DNA of 64,000 nucleotides from Photobacterium atrarenae (GTDB lineage: Bacteria; Pseudomonadota; Gammaproteobacteria; Enterobacterales; Vibrionaceae), in assembly GCF_024380015.1 (NCBI RefSeq), contig NZ_CP101508.1, forward strand, positions 868,001-932,000. The letters are read 5' to 3'. Below are positions 57,131 through 64,000 of the stretch, piece by piece; position 1 is the stretch's first letter; every line of letters starts with the position of its first letter. Made by a program: the position numbers and the translations under genes. The notes below the pieces were generated by a model. The model did no database searches. It was given only the letters and a program-made list of their open reading frames with translations, and was not told where the DNA came from.

Positions 57131-57631
57131 ATGTCTGTTCAACGAAAATGTTCCCTGAAATGTCTGTGTTTTCTGAGTCTGATGGTGCTGGCCGTAACGG
57201 CCGTAGCGGAGGAAGGCAAAGATAAAAGCCTGTATGACCGGCTGGGTGGCTTGGCTGCCATTGCCGTGGTGGTCGATGACTTTATTGATGTTCTGGTGGT
57301 GGATGAGACCCTCAACGCCAATCCGGCAGTCGATGCGGCCCGTAAAGTCGTGCCGGCGCCGTATCTGAAATATCATGTCACCGCGATGGTTTGCCAGGCC
57401 ACGGACGGCCCGTGTACCTATACCGGCCGCACGATGGAAAAGGCCCATCACCATCTCAATATTACCCTCGAAGAGTGGCAGCGGATGGTTCAGTTGCTGC
57501 GGGGGACCTTGAACAAGTTTGAAGTACCGGCGGCCGAGCAGGAAGCGCTGCTGGAAATTGTCTATTCGACCAAAGCGGATATCGTGCAGTCAGGCAATGG
57601 AGAGCAGTCGGGCAGCGCAGCGGCTGAATGA
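57131..57631 (+). CDS. Group 1 truncated haemoglobin with signal peptide
   Basis: 166 residues. An N-terminal signal MSVQRKCSLKCLCFLSLMVL ending TAVA, cleavage before EEGKDK, predicts export. The globin part begins KSLYDRLGGLAAIAVVVDDFID, whose two halves match helices A-B. The haem-proximal His is in MEKAHHHLNIT (His106 the likely ligand), and the middle has CQATDGPCTYTGR with two Cys. The B10 position is Ile where many group 1 forms have Tyr, so the distal pocket is apolar. A short Gly/Ser tail follows. Role unknown: NO or O2 chemistry in the periplasm is possible. No haem gene is adjacent. Confidence 0.82.
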   Translation: MSVQRKCSLKCLCFLSLMVLAVTAVAEEGKDKSLYDRLGGLAAIAVVVDDFIDVLVVDETLNANPAVDAARKVVPAPYLKYHVTAMVCQATDGPCTYTGRTMEKAHHHLNITLEEWQRMVQLLRGTLNKFEVPAAEQEALLEIVYSTKADIVQSGNGEQSGSAAAE

Positions 57632-57738
57632 TCCCGCCGGGAATTTAATGATGGTCGCCTGAGGGGAAAGTTGGCATAATGGGCGGTTCGATGACTGTAT
57701 AAATAACCAATAGTCTCATAGCCCAGATTCTAATTGAT

Positions 57739-59697
57739 ATGATTGCCAAGTTTTTTGCCGACGGCGGCGCTTTGGATAAAGCGATTCCGGGTTTCCAAGC
57801 GCGCCAGCCTCAAATCGAGATGGCTGAAGCCGTGGCGGATGCCATCGAAACACAAGCCCAGCTGGTGGTTGAAGCCGGAACCGGGACCGGTAAGACGTTC
57901 GCGTATCTGGTCCCGGCCCTGGTCAGCGGTAAGAAAACGATCATCTCAACAGGATCGAAAAACCTCCAGGAACAGTTGTTTCACCGTGACTTACCTCTGA
58001 TGGCCGGTGCGCTGGGCTTTACCGGTCGGGTTGCGTTGCTTAAAGGGCGGGCCAACTATTTGTGCCTGGATCGGCTCAGCCGACAAATCACTGAAAGTCA
58101 TGGCACCCATGTCGATCCGACGCTACTGACGCAACTAGTAAAAGTGCGGACCTGGTCCTCAGCGACCCATACTGGGGATTTGGGCGAGTGCGATACGGTG
58201 GCAGAAGACAGTCCGGTGCTGCCGATGATCACCTCGACCAACGACAACTGCCTGGGGCGGGAATGCCCATCCTACGATGAGTGTTTTGTGGTCAAGGCCC
58301 GGCGCCGGGCAATGGAAGCCGATGTCGTGGTGGTCAATCATCACCTGTTTCTGGCTGACTTGGCGATTAAGGAGAGTGGCTTTGGCGAGCTGATCCCCGA
58401 AGCGGAAGTGTTCATTTTTGATGAAGCCCACCAGATCCCGGATATTGCCAGCCAGTACTTCGGCCAGAGCCTGACCAGCCGTCAGCTGCAGGAGCTGGCC
58501 AAGGATGTCGAGATTGGCTATCGAACTGAAGCCAAAGATATGCGCCAGCTGCAAAAAACCGCCGATCGCTTGTCGCAAGCTGCCTCGGAGATGCGACTGG
58601 TGCTGGGCGAGCCCGGCTTTCGCGGGAACTGGCGTGAAGCTGCCACCAGTCCGGCGATCCAGCGCGAGCTGACCCGGCTCAATGATGCACTGGATCTGAC
58701 CCATGAAGTGCTGAAACTGGCCCTGGGGCGCAGCCAGCTGCTGGATGCGGCGTTCGAGCGCGCCACCTTACTCAAGGCCAAGCTGGCCCGTCTGAGTGAC
58801 ACCACGATCACCGGTTACTCCTACTGGTATGAATGCACTCCGCGCCACTTCAGCCTCAATATCACCCCATTATCTGTTGCCGAGAAGTTTCACGAACAGA
58901 TTGAACTGCACCCCGGTGCCTGGATTTTCACCTCGGCAACCCTGGCGGTGGATGATGATTTTAGCCATTTCAGCCACCGCCTGGGCCTGACGCCCAAACG
59001 CCAGTTTGCTCTGGAAAGTCCGTTCGACTATACCCGGCAGGCGCTGTTATGCGTGCCGCGGTTTTTACCCGAGCCCAACAGTTTCGGGATTGCCGATCGC
59101 TTAGTCGCCATGCTGGCACCGGTGATCGAAAACAACCAGGGCCGGTGCTTCTTCCTCTGCACCTCGCACCAGATGGTGCGGGAGCTGGCGGAAGGATTTC
59201 GCACGGCGCTCGATTTACCGGTACTGGTACAGGGGGAAACCACCAAGTCGAAGCTGCTGGCCGAGTACCTTGAGCTGGGGAATGCGCTGCTCATTGCCAC
59301 CGGGGCTTTTTGGGAAGGGGTGGATGTTAGAGGCCAGGCCCTGAGCTGTGTTATTATCGATAAATTGCCTTTTACGGCGCCGGACGACCCGTTACTCAAA
59401 GCGCGGATTGAAGATTGTCGCCTGCGCGGCGGTGATCCGTTTGCGCAGGTTCAGGTTCCCGATGCTGTGATCACCCTGAAACAGGGGGTAGGGCGTCTGA
59501 TCCGCGATCAGCAGGACAAAGGCGTGCTGGTGATTTGCGATAACCGTTTAGTGACGCGCCCTTACGGCGCGGTCTTTTTAAGAAGTCTACCACCGATCCC
59601 GAGAACCCGGGATGTTGCGGGGGTTGGACAGTTTTTGTCTGTGGTGAATGGCCATGAGCAGGCCGTTCACTGTGATGACCAGCATTCAGAGGCTTGA
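57739..59697 (+). CDS. yoaA: ATP-dependent DNA helicase, DinG/XPD family
   Basis: Fe-S superfamily 2 helicase involved in replication repair; E. coli YoaA works with the HolC clamp-loader subunit. 652 residues (E. coli 636). Walker A EAGTGTGKTFAYL (about residues 45-57), and DEAH box FDEAHQIPD. The four cluster cysteines lie in NYLCLDRL, GDLGECDTV and NDNCLGRECPSYDEC. Helicase motif VI is GVGRLIRDQQDKG. tsaB starts immediately after the stop, so the two are cotranscribed. Confidence 0.95.
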   Translation: MIAKFFADGGALDKAIPGFQARQPQIEMAEAVADAIETQAQLVVEAGTGTGKTFAYLVPALVSGKKTIISTGSKNLQEQLFHRDLPLMAGALGFTGRVALLKGRANYLCLDRLSRQITESHGTHVDPTLLTQLVKVRTWSSATHTGDLGECDTVAEDSPVLPMITSTNDNCLGRECPSYDECFVVKARRRAMEADVVVVNHHLFLADLAIKESGFGELIPEAEVFIFDEAHQIPDIASQYFGQSLTSRQLQELAKDVEIGYRTEAKDMRQLQKTADRLSQAASEMRLVLGEPGFRGNWREAATSPAIQRELTRLNDALDLTHEVLKLALGRSQLLDAAFERATLLKAKLARLSDTTITGYSYWYECTPRHFSLNITPLSVAEKFHEQIELHPGAWIFTSATLAVDDDFSHFSHRLGLTPKRQFALESPFDYTRQALLCVPRFLPEPNSFGIADRLVAMLAPVIENNQGRCFFLCTSHQMVRELAEGFRTALDLPVLVQGETTKSKLLAEYLELGNALLIATGAFWEGVDVRGQALSCVIIDKLPFTAPDDPLLKARIEDCRLRGGDPFAQVQVPDAVITLKQGVGRLIRDQQDKGVLVICDNRLVTRPYGAVFLRSLPPIPRTRDVAGVGQFLSVVNGHEQAVHCDDQHSEA

Positions 59698-60399
59698 ATG
59701 AGCACCAAAATCCTTGCAGTCGATACTGCAACTGAAAATTGTTCCGTTGCCTTAATGGTAGGTAACGCCGTTATTTCACGCTGTGAGTATGCCCCGCGTG
59801 AGCACACCACCAAAATTCTGCCGATGGTCGATGCCGTATTGGCCGAAGGGGGCGTCAAACTGAACCAGCTCGACGCGCTGGCGTTTGGCCGTGGGCCGGG
59901 CAGCTTTACCGGGGTCCGGATTGGGATTGGCATTGCGCAGGGGCTGGCTTTTGGCGCCGACTTACCGATGCTGGGGATCTCAACCCTGGCTGCGATGGCG
60001 CAGGGAACGTATCGTATCCACCAATCTGAGCAGGTGCTGGCTGCGATCGATGCCCGGATGGGCGAGGTTTACTGGGGCCAGTACCAACGTCATGCTGATG
60101 GCGACTGGCAGGTGCTGGGCCGTGAGCGGGTGATCCAGCCGGCCAGTCTGAGCGAGCAACTGACTGAGACCCAGGGTCTTTGGCTGACCGCTGGGACCGG
60201 GTGGGAAGCGTACGTGGAGCAACTGGCGGCACTGCCGTTGGAACGACAATCCGGCGAGGTGTTGTACCCGGATGCACAGGATATGGTCCATCTGGCACCA
60301 TTTGCCCTGGCCCGCGGTGAAGCTGTAGCTGCCGAGCATGCCAGCCCGGTCTACCTGCGCGATACGGTGACCTGGAAGAAACTGCCGGGCCGAGAATAA
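59698..60399 (+). CDS. tsaB: tRNA threonylcarbamoyladenosine synthesis protein TsaB
   Basis: Partner of TsaD, TsaE and TsaC in making t6A on ANN-decoding tRNAs; an essential inactive relative of TsaD. 233 residues (E. coli 231). ASKHA fold: [15 protein letters not shown], the [22 protein letters not shown] stretch seen in two parts, and [10 protein letters not shown]. No TsaD metal site, as expected. It abuts yoaA without a gap. Confidence 0.95.
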   Translation: MSTKILAVDTATENCSVALMVGNAVISRCEYAPREHTTKILPMVDAVLAEGGVKLNQLDALAFGRGPGSFTGVRIGIGIAQGLAFGADLPMLGISTLAAMAQGTYRIHQSEQVLAAIDARMGEVYWGQYQRHADGDWQVLGRERVIQPASLSEQLTETQGLWLTAGTGWEAYVEQLAALPLERQSGEVLYPDAQDMVHLAPFALARGEAVAAEHASPVYLRDTVTWKKLPGRE

Positions 60400-60521
60400 G
60401 GCCCCGACTCGCCGGGCGAGGCGTTACCGGCAAAATGTGACGTGGCAGTTGCACAATGCGCTGCCACGGCGCACAATCATCATCAAGGATTGAATTTTTG
60501 TTTTCCTGACAGGGACAGCTT

Positions 60522-60809
60522 ATGGTGTCTATTCAGCGTTTACCGACCGCCATTCCGGCAACAAAAAAACCGGTCAACCAACCGGAGCGCACCGCTGCCG
60601 CCGTGCAACCGGCTGAGCCGACTGTGGTGGCCAAGGCGGTTGCGAAAACGGTCGCCGATCCCGCCCTGTTGCAGCAAGCCCACGCCAATATTCAATATGA
60701 TCAACCGGAAGGTAAACACCGCGAGGCACTTGACTCTTATCTGGGCGTGATGCACCAGAGCCGCAGAGACGCACTGTCCGATTTGGTTGGCGTAGACGTG
60801 TACGTCTGA
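60522..60809 (+). CDS. Small conserved protein between tsaB and the hydrolase, function unknown
   Basis: 95 residues with AGGGA upstream of the ATG. The first 55 residues are Ala/Val/Pro/Lys-rich and low complexity (TAAAVQPAEPTVVAKAVAK). The last 40 are well formed and look conserved: ANIQYDQPEGKHREALDSYL and RRDALSDLVGVDVYV. No membrane segment or signal. It occupies the place where enterobacteria carry slp/yeaY but is unrelated to it. I do not recognise a family. Confidence 0.65.
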   Translation: MVSIQRLPTAIPATKKPVNQPERTAAAVQPAEPTVVAKAVAKTVADPALLQQAHANIQYDQPEGKHREALDSYLGVMHQSRRDALSDLVGVDVYV

Positions 60810-60950
60810 AGACGGTTGACCGACCTGGCTGAATCATAAGCAATTATCCACGCACTTTACCCCATAAATTACGAATTATTGGGCCATATCCTTGCTGATG
60901 TGGTAGTCTTCGCGTCAGTCACACCGCATTCTGAGTAATTTCCAACACAC

Positions 60951-61856
60951 ATGTTTGAGACCAACTTCCAGCTGGCTGAGCTTTCGCTGGCGGGGCTGAG
61001 TTCATTTGCTCACTCCGGCGACGTGGTGCATCCGGCGTCCCCGGTCGTGTTGCCCGATGATGGCCGGCCTTTGCTGCTGTTCCTACATGGCTGGCAGGAT
61101 AACGCGGCCAGTTTTGATGCGCTGTTTCCTCAACTATCGCCGGCCTGCCACTGGATTGCGGTTGATTGGCCGGGCCACGGTTGGTCACCGTCCCGCAGTG
61201 CGGATAATTACTATCACTTCTTTGACTATCTCGATGATCTCAACCAGCTGCTGGCGCTATTGCCGGAACGTAACACCGTTCTGGTGGGCCATTCTCTGGG
61301 CGCGCTGGTCAGTGGCTGCTATGCGGCTGCGTATCCGGAGCGGGTGACCGGGCTGGTCTTGATTGAAGGCTTGGCCCCCTTGTCTGAAGCGCCGGATCAG
61401 GCCGTTGAGCGCCTGCGCCAGGGGCTGAAAGGGCGCGAGCGTTACCGGGAGTTTGCCCAGCGTTTTGCCGAGCGGCGGATGGGATCGTTTGAAGAGGCGC
61501 TGGCATTGCGCTGCGCCGTCAATCAGCTGACCTCCTCCCAGCTGACGCCGCTGGTTACGCGTGCTATCTGCCAGGATGAGCACGGCTGGTACTGGCGTCA
61601 TGATAACCGCCTTCGTTGTGACTCCCTCTACCGGATGAGTGAAGCGCACGCCAAAACCCTGATGCAGGCAGTGCCATGCCCGGTTTTATCGATTATCGGC
61701 TCAAGCGGTTTTACTCGTCTCAAGCAACCCGAAGGCGGGTTTGACTGGCTGCGGCAGGCCGAGCAGGTTGAAGTGGCCGGTGGCCACCATTGTCATCTCG
61801 AAAGTCCGCAAGCGGTCTGTGATCAAATCATAAAGTTTCTATCCCAGTTCAAATAA
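60951..61856 (+). CDS. Alpha/beta hydrolase
   Basis: 301 residues. Oxyanion segment LLLFLHGWQDNAASFD, a Trp/Pro-rich WIAVDWPGHGWS, nucleophile elbow VLVGHSLGALVSG, and the catalytic His in VAGGHHCHLESPQ. A helical cap spans about 130-215. It resembles serine hydrolases such as MenH/BioH-type esterases; the substrate cannot be told. It lies just before fadD on the same strand, which suggests but does not show a lipid substrate. The ribosome-binding site is weak. Confidence 0.85.
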   Translation: MFETNFQLAELSLAGLSSFAHSGDVVHPASPVVLPDDGRPLLLFLHGWQDNAASFDALFPQLSPACHWIAVDWPGHGWSPSRSADNYYHFFDYLDDLNQLLALLPERNTVLVGHSLGALVSGCYAAAYPERVTGLVLIEGLAPLSEAPDQAVERLRQGLKGRERYREFAQRFAERRMGSFEEALALRCAVNQLTSSQLTPLVTRAICQDEHGWYWRHDNRLRCDSLYRMSEAHAKTLMQAVPCPVLSIIGSSGFTRLKQPEGGFDWLRQAEQVEVAGGHHCHLESPQAVCDQIIKFLSQFK

Positions 61857-61871
61857 CTGGTCTAATCAGTT
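61855..61871. promoter_or_regulatory. Candidate FadR operator upstream of fadD
   Basis: AACTGGTCTAATCAGTT matches the palindrome AACTGGTC-N-GACCAGTT at 14 of 16 defined positions. It overlaps the stop codon of the hydrolase gene and lies about 110 bases before fadD. FadR repression of fadD relieved by long-chain acyl-CoA is established in related bacteria. Confidence 0.7.
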
Positions 61872-61978
61872 GTTACTTGTTTGTTAATTGTGCTGTAATG
61901 GTTCGGTAAACAGTTGTTTAAATTATTCCATGCAGCAATAGCTGGCGTTCGCGCCCCGTCATAAAAGGAGAGTGCAAA

Positions 61979-63664
61979 GTGGATAAGGTTTGGCTTAACC
62001 GCTATCCGGAAGATGTACCGGCAGAAATCAACCCGGACTGCTATCCGTCCCTGGTTGAAATGTTTGAGCAGTCTGTACAGAAATACGCGGATCAGACGGC
62101 ATTCATTAATATGGGTCAGGTGATGACCTTCCGTAAACTGGAAGAGCGAAGCCGCGCTTTTGCGGCCTATCTGCAAAATGAGTTGAAATTGCGGAAAGGG
62201 GACCGGGTCGCGGTCATGATGCCAAACCTGCTGCAATACCCGATTGCCTTATTCGGGATCCTCCGTGCTGGCTGTGTGGTGGTGAACGTCAATCCGCTGT
62301 ATACACCACGAGAGCTGGAGCACCAGCTCAACGACTCCGGCGCCAAAGCAATTGTGATCGTCTCCAACTTTGCCCATACCCTGGAAGCGGTGGTGAAGAA
62401 CACCGGCGTTGAACATGTGGTGCTGACCAGCCTGGGCGACTTGCTGTCACGCCCGAAAGGGACTCTGGTCAACTTCGTGGTCAAATACATTAAGAAGATG
62501 GTGCCGAAGTATCATTTGCCACACGCTACCTCCATGCGAATGGCGCTGCGCAAAGGCCGCCGGATGCAGTATGTGAAGCCGTTCATGTCCGGCGAAGATA
62601 CTGCCTTTTTGCAATATACCGGCGGTACAACCGGGGTGGCCAAAGGGGCGGTCCTGACGCACCGTAACATGCTGGCCAATGTCATGCAGGCCAAAGGGGC
62701 TTACGGGCCGGTGCTGACCGAAGGCCGCGAGCTGATTGTCACTGCGCTGCCGCTGTATCACGTGTTTGCCCTGACGGTGAACTGCCTGCTGTTTATTGAA
62801 ATGGGCGGCCGTAACCTGCTGATCACCAACCCGCGTGATATTCCGACCTTCGTCAAGGAGCTGCAACGCTATCCGTTTACAGCGATCACCGGTGTCAACA
62901 CCTTGTTTAACGCGCTGGTGAACAATGAAGATTTCCATGAGCTGGACTTCAGCAACCTGCGTCTGTCGGTTGGTGGCGGGATGGCCGTACAACGCGCTGT
63001 GGCGGAGAAGTGGAAGCAGATCACCGGAAATTATCTGCTTGAAGGGTATGGCCTGACCGAGTGTTCACCGCTGGTGGCGGCGTACCCTTACGATCTGGTG
63101 GACTATAATGGCTCAATAGGTCTGCCGGTACCGTCAACGGAAGTGCGCATCGTCGATGAAGAAGGGCAGGTGTTGGCCAATGATCAGGTCGGTGAACTGC
63201 AAGTCCGTGGTCCGCAGGTGATGCAGGGCTACTGGCAGCGTCCGGAAGCAAGCAAAGACGTGTTGACCGATGACGGCTGGCTTTCGACCGGTGATATCGT
63301 TAAGTTTGATGATGAAGGCTTTCTGCATATCGTTGATCGTAAGAAAGATATGATTCTGGTTTCAGGCTTTAACGTTTATCCGAACGAAATTGAAGACGTG
63401 GTCGCGCTGAACAGCAAAGTGCTGGAAGTTGCCGCCATCGGACAGCCAAACGATGTGTCTGGCGAAGTGGTGAAAGTCTGTGTGGTGAAGCGCGATCCGA
63501 GCCTGACCCGCGATGAGCTGCTGATGCACTGTCGGGAACACCTGACCGGTTATAAAGTGCCGAAAGTGGTTGAATTCCGCGATGAACTGCCAAAGACCAA
63601 TGTGGGTAAAATCTTGCGTCGTGCGCTGCGGGAAGATGCAGAGAAGCAGGTGCAGGAAGCATAA
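61979..63664 (+). CDS. fadD: Long-chain fatty acid-CoA ligase
   Basis: Activates imported fatty acids with ATP and CoA for beta-oxidation; peripheral inner-membrane. 561 residues, the same as E. coli. Starts at a GTG ([17 protein letters not shown]) with AAGGAG eight bases upstream. The AMP-binding P-loop is [18 protein letters not shown], the linker region [22 protein letters not shown] in two parts, and the catalytic Lys lies in [10 protein letters not shown]. Likely controlled by FadR through the site just upstream. Confidence 0.97.
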   Translation: MDKVWLNRYPEDVPAEINPDCYPSLVEMFEQSVQKYADQTAFINMGQVMTFRKLEERSRAFAAYLQNELKLRKGDRVAVMMPNLLQYPIALFGILRAGCVVVNVNPLYTPRELEHQLNDSGAKAIVIVSNFAHTLEAVVKNTGVEHVVLTSLGDLLSRPKGTLVNFVVKYIKKMVPKYHLPHATSMRMALRKGRRMQYVKPFMSGEDTAFLQYTGGTTGVAKGAVLTHRNMLANVMQAKGAYGPVLTEGRELIVTALPLYHVFALTVNCLLFIEMGGRNLLITNPRDIPTFVKELQRYPFTAITGVNTLFNALVNNEDFHELDFSNLRLSVGGGMAVQRAVAEKWKQITGNYLLEGYGLTECSPLVAAYPYDLVDYNGSIGLPVPSTEVRIVDEEGQVLANDQVGELQVRGPQVMQGYWQRPEASKDVLTDDGWLSTGDIVKFDDEGFLHIVDRKKDMILVSGFNVYPNEIEDVVALNSKVLEVAAIGQPNDVSGEVVKVCVVKRDPSLTRDELLMHCREHLTGYKVPKVVEFRDELPKTNVGKILRRALREDAEKQVQEA

Positions 63665-63699
63665 GTGTCGATTTCAGGGTACAATGACTAAGCTGTTGA

Positions 63700-63728
63700 G
63701 TGCCGGCATGATGCCGGCACTTTCTTTT
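63700..63728 (+). terminator. Terminator between fadD and rnd
   Basis: gtgccggcat/atgccggcac hairpin followed by TTTCTTTT. It ends about 24 bases before the rnd start, so rnd either has its own promoter further upstream or depends on read-through. Confidence 0.75.
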
Positions 63729-63751
63729 GGTTCGCAACGTAAAGGTTTGCT

Positions 63752-64000
63752 GTGAATTTTGAAATTGTAAATACAACAGAGCGGTTGCAGGCAGTGTGTG
63801 AGCAGGCCCGTAACCAGTCTGCTGTGATGCTTGATACCGAGTTTGTCCGCACTCGTACCCTTTACCCGAAACTGGGGCTGATCCAGCTGTATGACGGTCA
63901 CTGCCTGGCGCTGATCGATCCGTTGGTGATTGAGGATTTATCGGCGTTGTGGGCACTGCTGCGGGATCCGGCGGTGATCAAAGTCCTGCATGCCTGTGGC
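63752..64000 (+). CDS. rnd: Ribonuclease D, N-terminal part (3' end outside window)
   Basis: 3'-to-5' exoribonuclease of the DEDD family acting in tRNA and stable-RNA maturation. 83 codons are visible, from a GTG with AAAGG upstream. The first exonuclease motif is MLDTEFVRTRTLYP (Asp and Glu of DEDD), followed by LGLIQLYDGHCLALIDPL. The window ends in the second motif region (VLHACG). The fadD-rnd order is the same as in E. coli. Confidence 0.95.
   Translation, partial: MNFEIVNTTERLQAVCEQARNQSAVMLDTEFVRTRTLYPKLGLIQLYDGHCLALIDPLVIEDLSALWALLRDPAVIKVLHACG

Overview
The window is about 64 kb of chromosomal core sequence from a gammaproteobacterium of the Vibrionaceae, most like Photobacterium or a close relative. 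The evidence is protein similarity recognised by eye (SeqA, Fur, FldA, NagE, FeoABC, SdhCDAB, a small four-cysteine secreted protein), gene order, and moderate G+C. No species can be fixed from the sequence alone. Both edges cut genes: adk lacks its 5' part and rnd lacks its 3' part. I saw no rRNA, tRNA, CRISPR array, prophage or transposase.

Layout. 1-9.3 kb: adk, hemH, gsk and a CPA2 antiporter follow the enterobacterial adk-hemH-gsk-ybaL order. It is interrupted by a 1.9 kb group IIC intron placed directly behind the gsk terminator, then by an outer-membrane barrel gene and asnB. 9.4-14.5 kb: N-acetylglucosamine regulon, nagBAC divergent from nagE, with two NagC-like operators and a CRP site between them. 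14.5-23 kb: glnS, fur, a DUF4442 gene, fldA, a DUF2788 gene, ybfF, seqA, pgm, a DUF1853 gene, ybfA. 23-35.3 kb: nif3/ybgI, gltA, then sdhCDAB-sucABCD, the lower TCA cycle as one co-directional block. 35.3-39.5 kb: an accessory short-chain fatty-acid locus (atoE, LysR regulator, atoDA).

39.6-44 kb: a small secreted protein, then znuCB divergent from znuA-mepM around a near-perfect Zur palindrome. 44-47.6 kb: a large periplasmic-propeller hybrid sensor whose phospho-acceptor histidine position is glutamine. 47.7-50.6 kb: feoABC with Fur-like and FNR-like sites. 50.6-57 kb: HIT protein, DUF924, diguanylate cyclase, argS, yecM, purU. 57-64 kb: an exported truncated globin, yoaA-tsaB, a small conserved protein, an alpha/beta hydrolase, fadD with a FadR-like site, and the start of rnd.

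Metal homeostasis (Fur, Feo, Znu/Zur), amino-sugar use and central carbon metabolism dominate. The most unusual items are the sensor with the displaced H-box histidine, the intron at a terminator, and the exported globin. I found no clear wholly new multi-gene system. The sensor kinase is the best candidate for undescribed behaviour.
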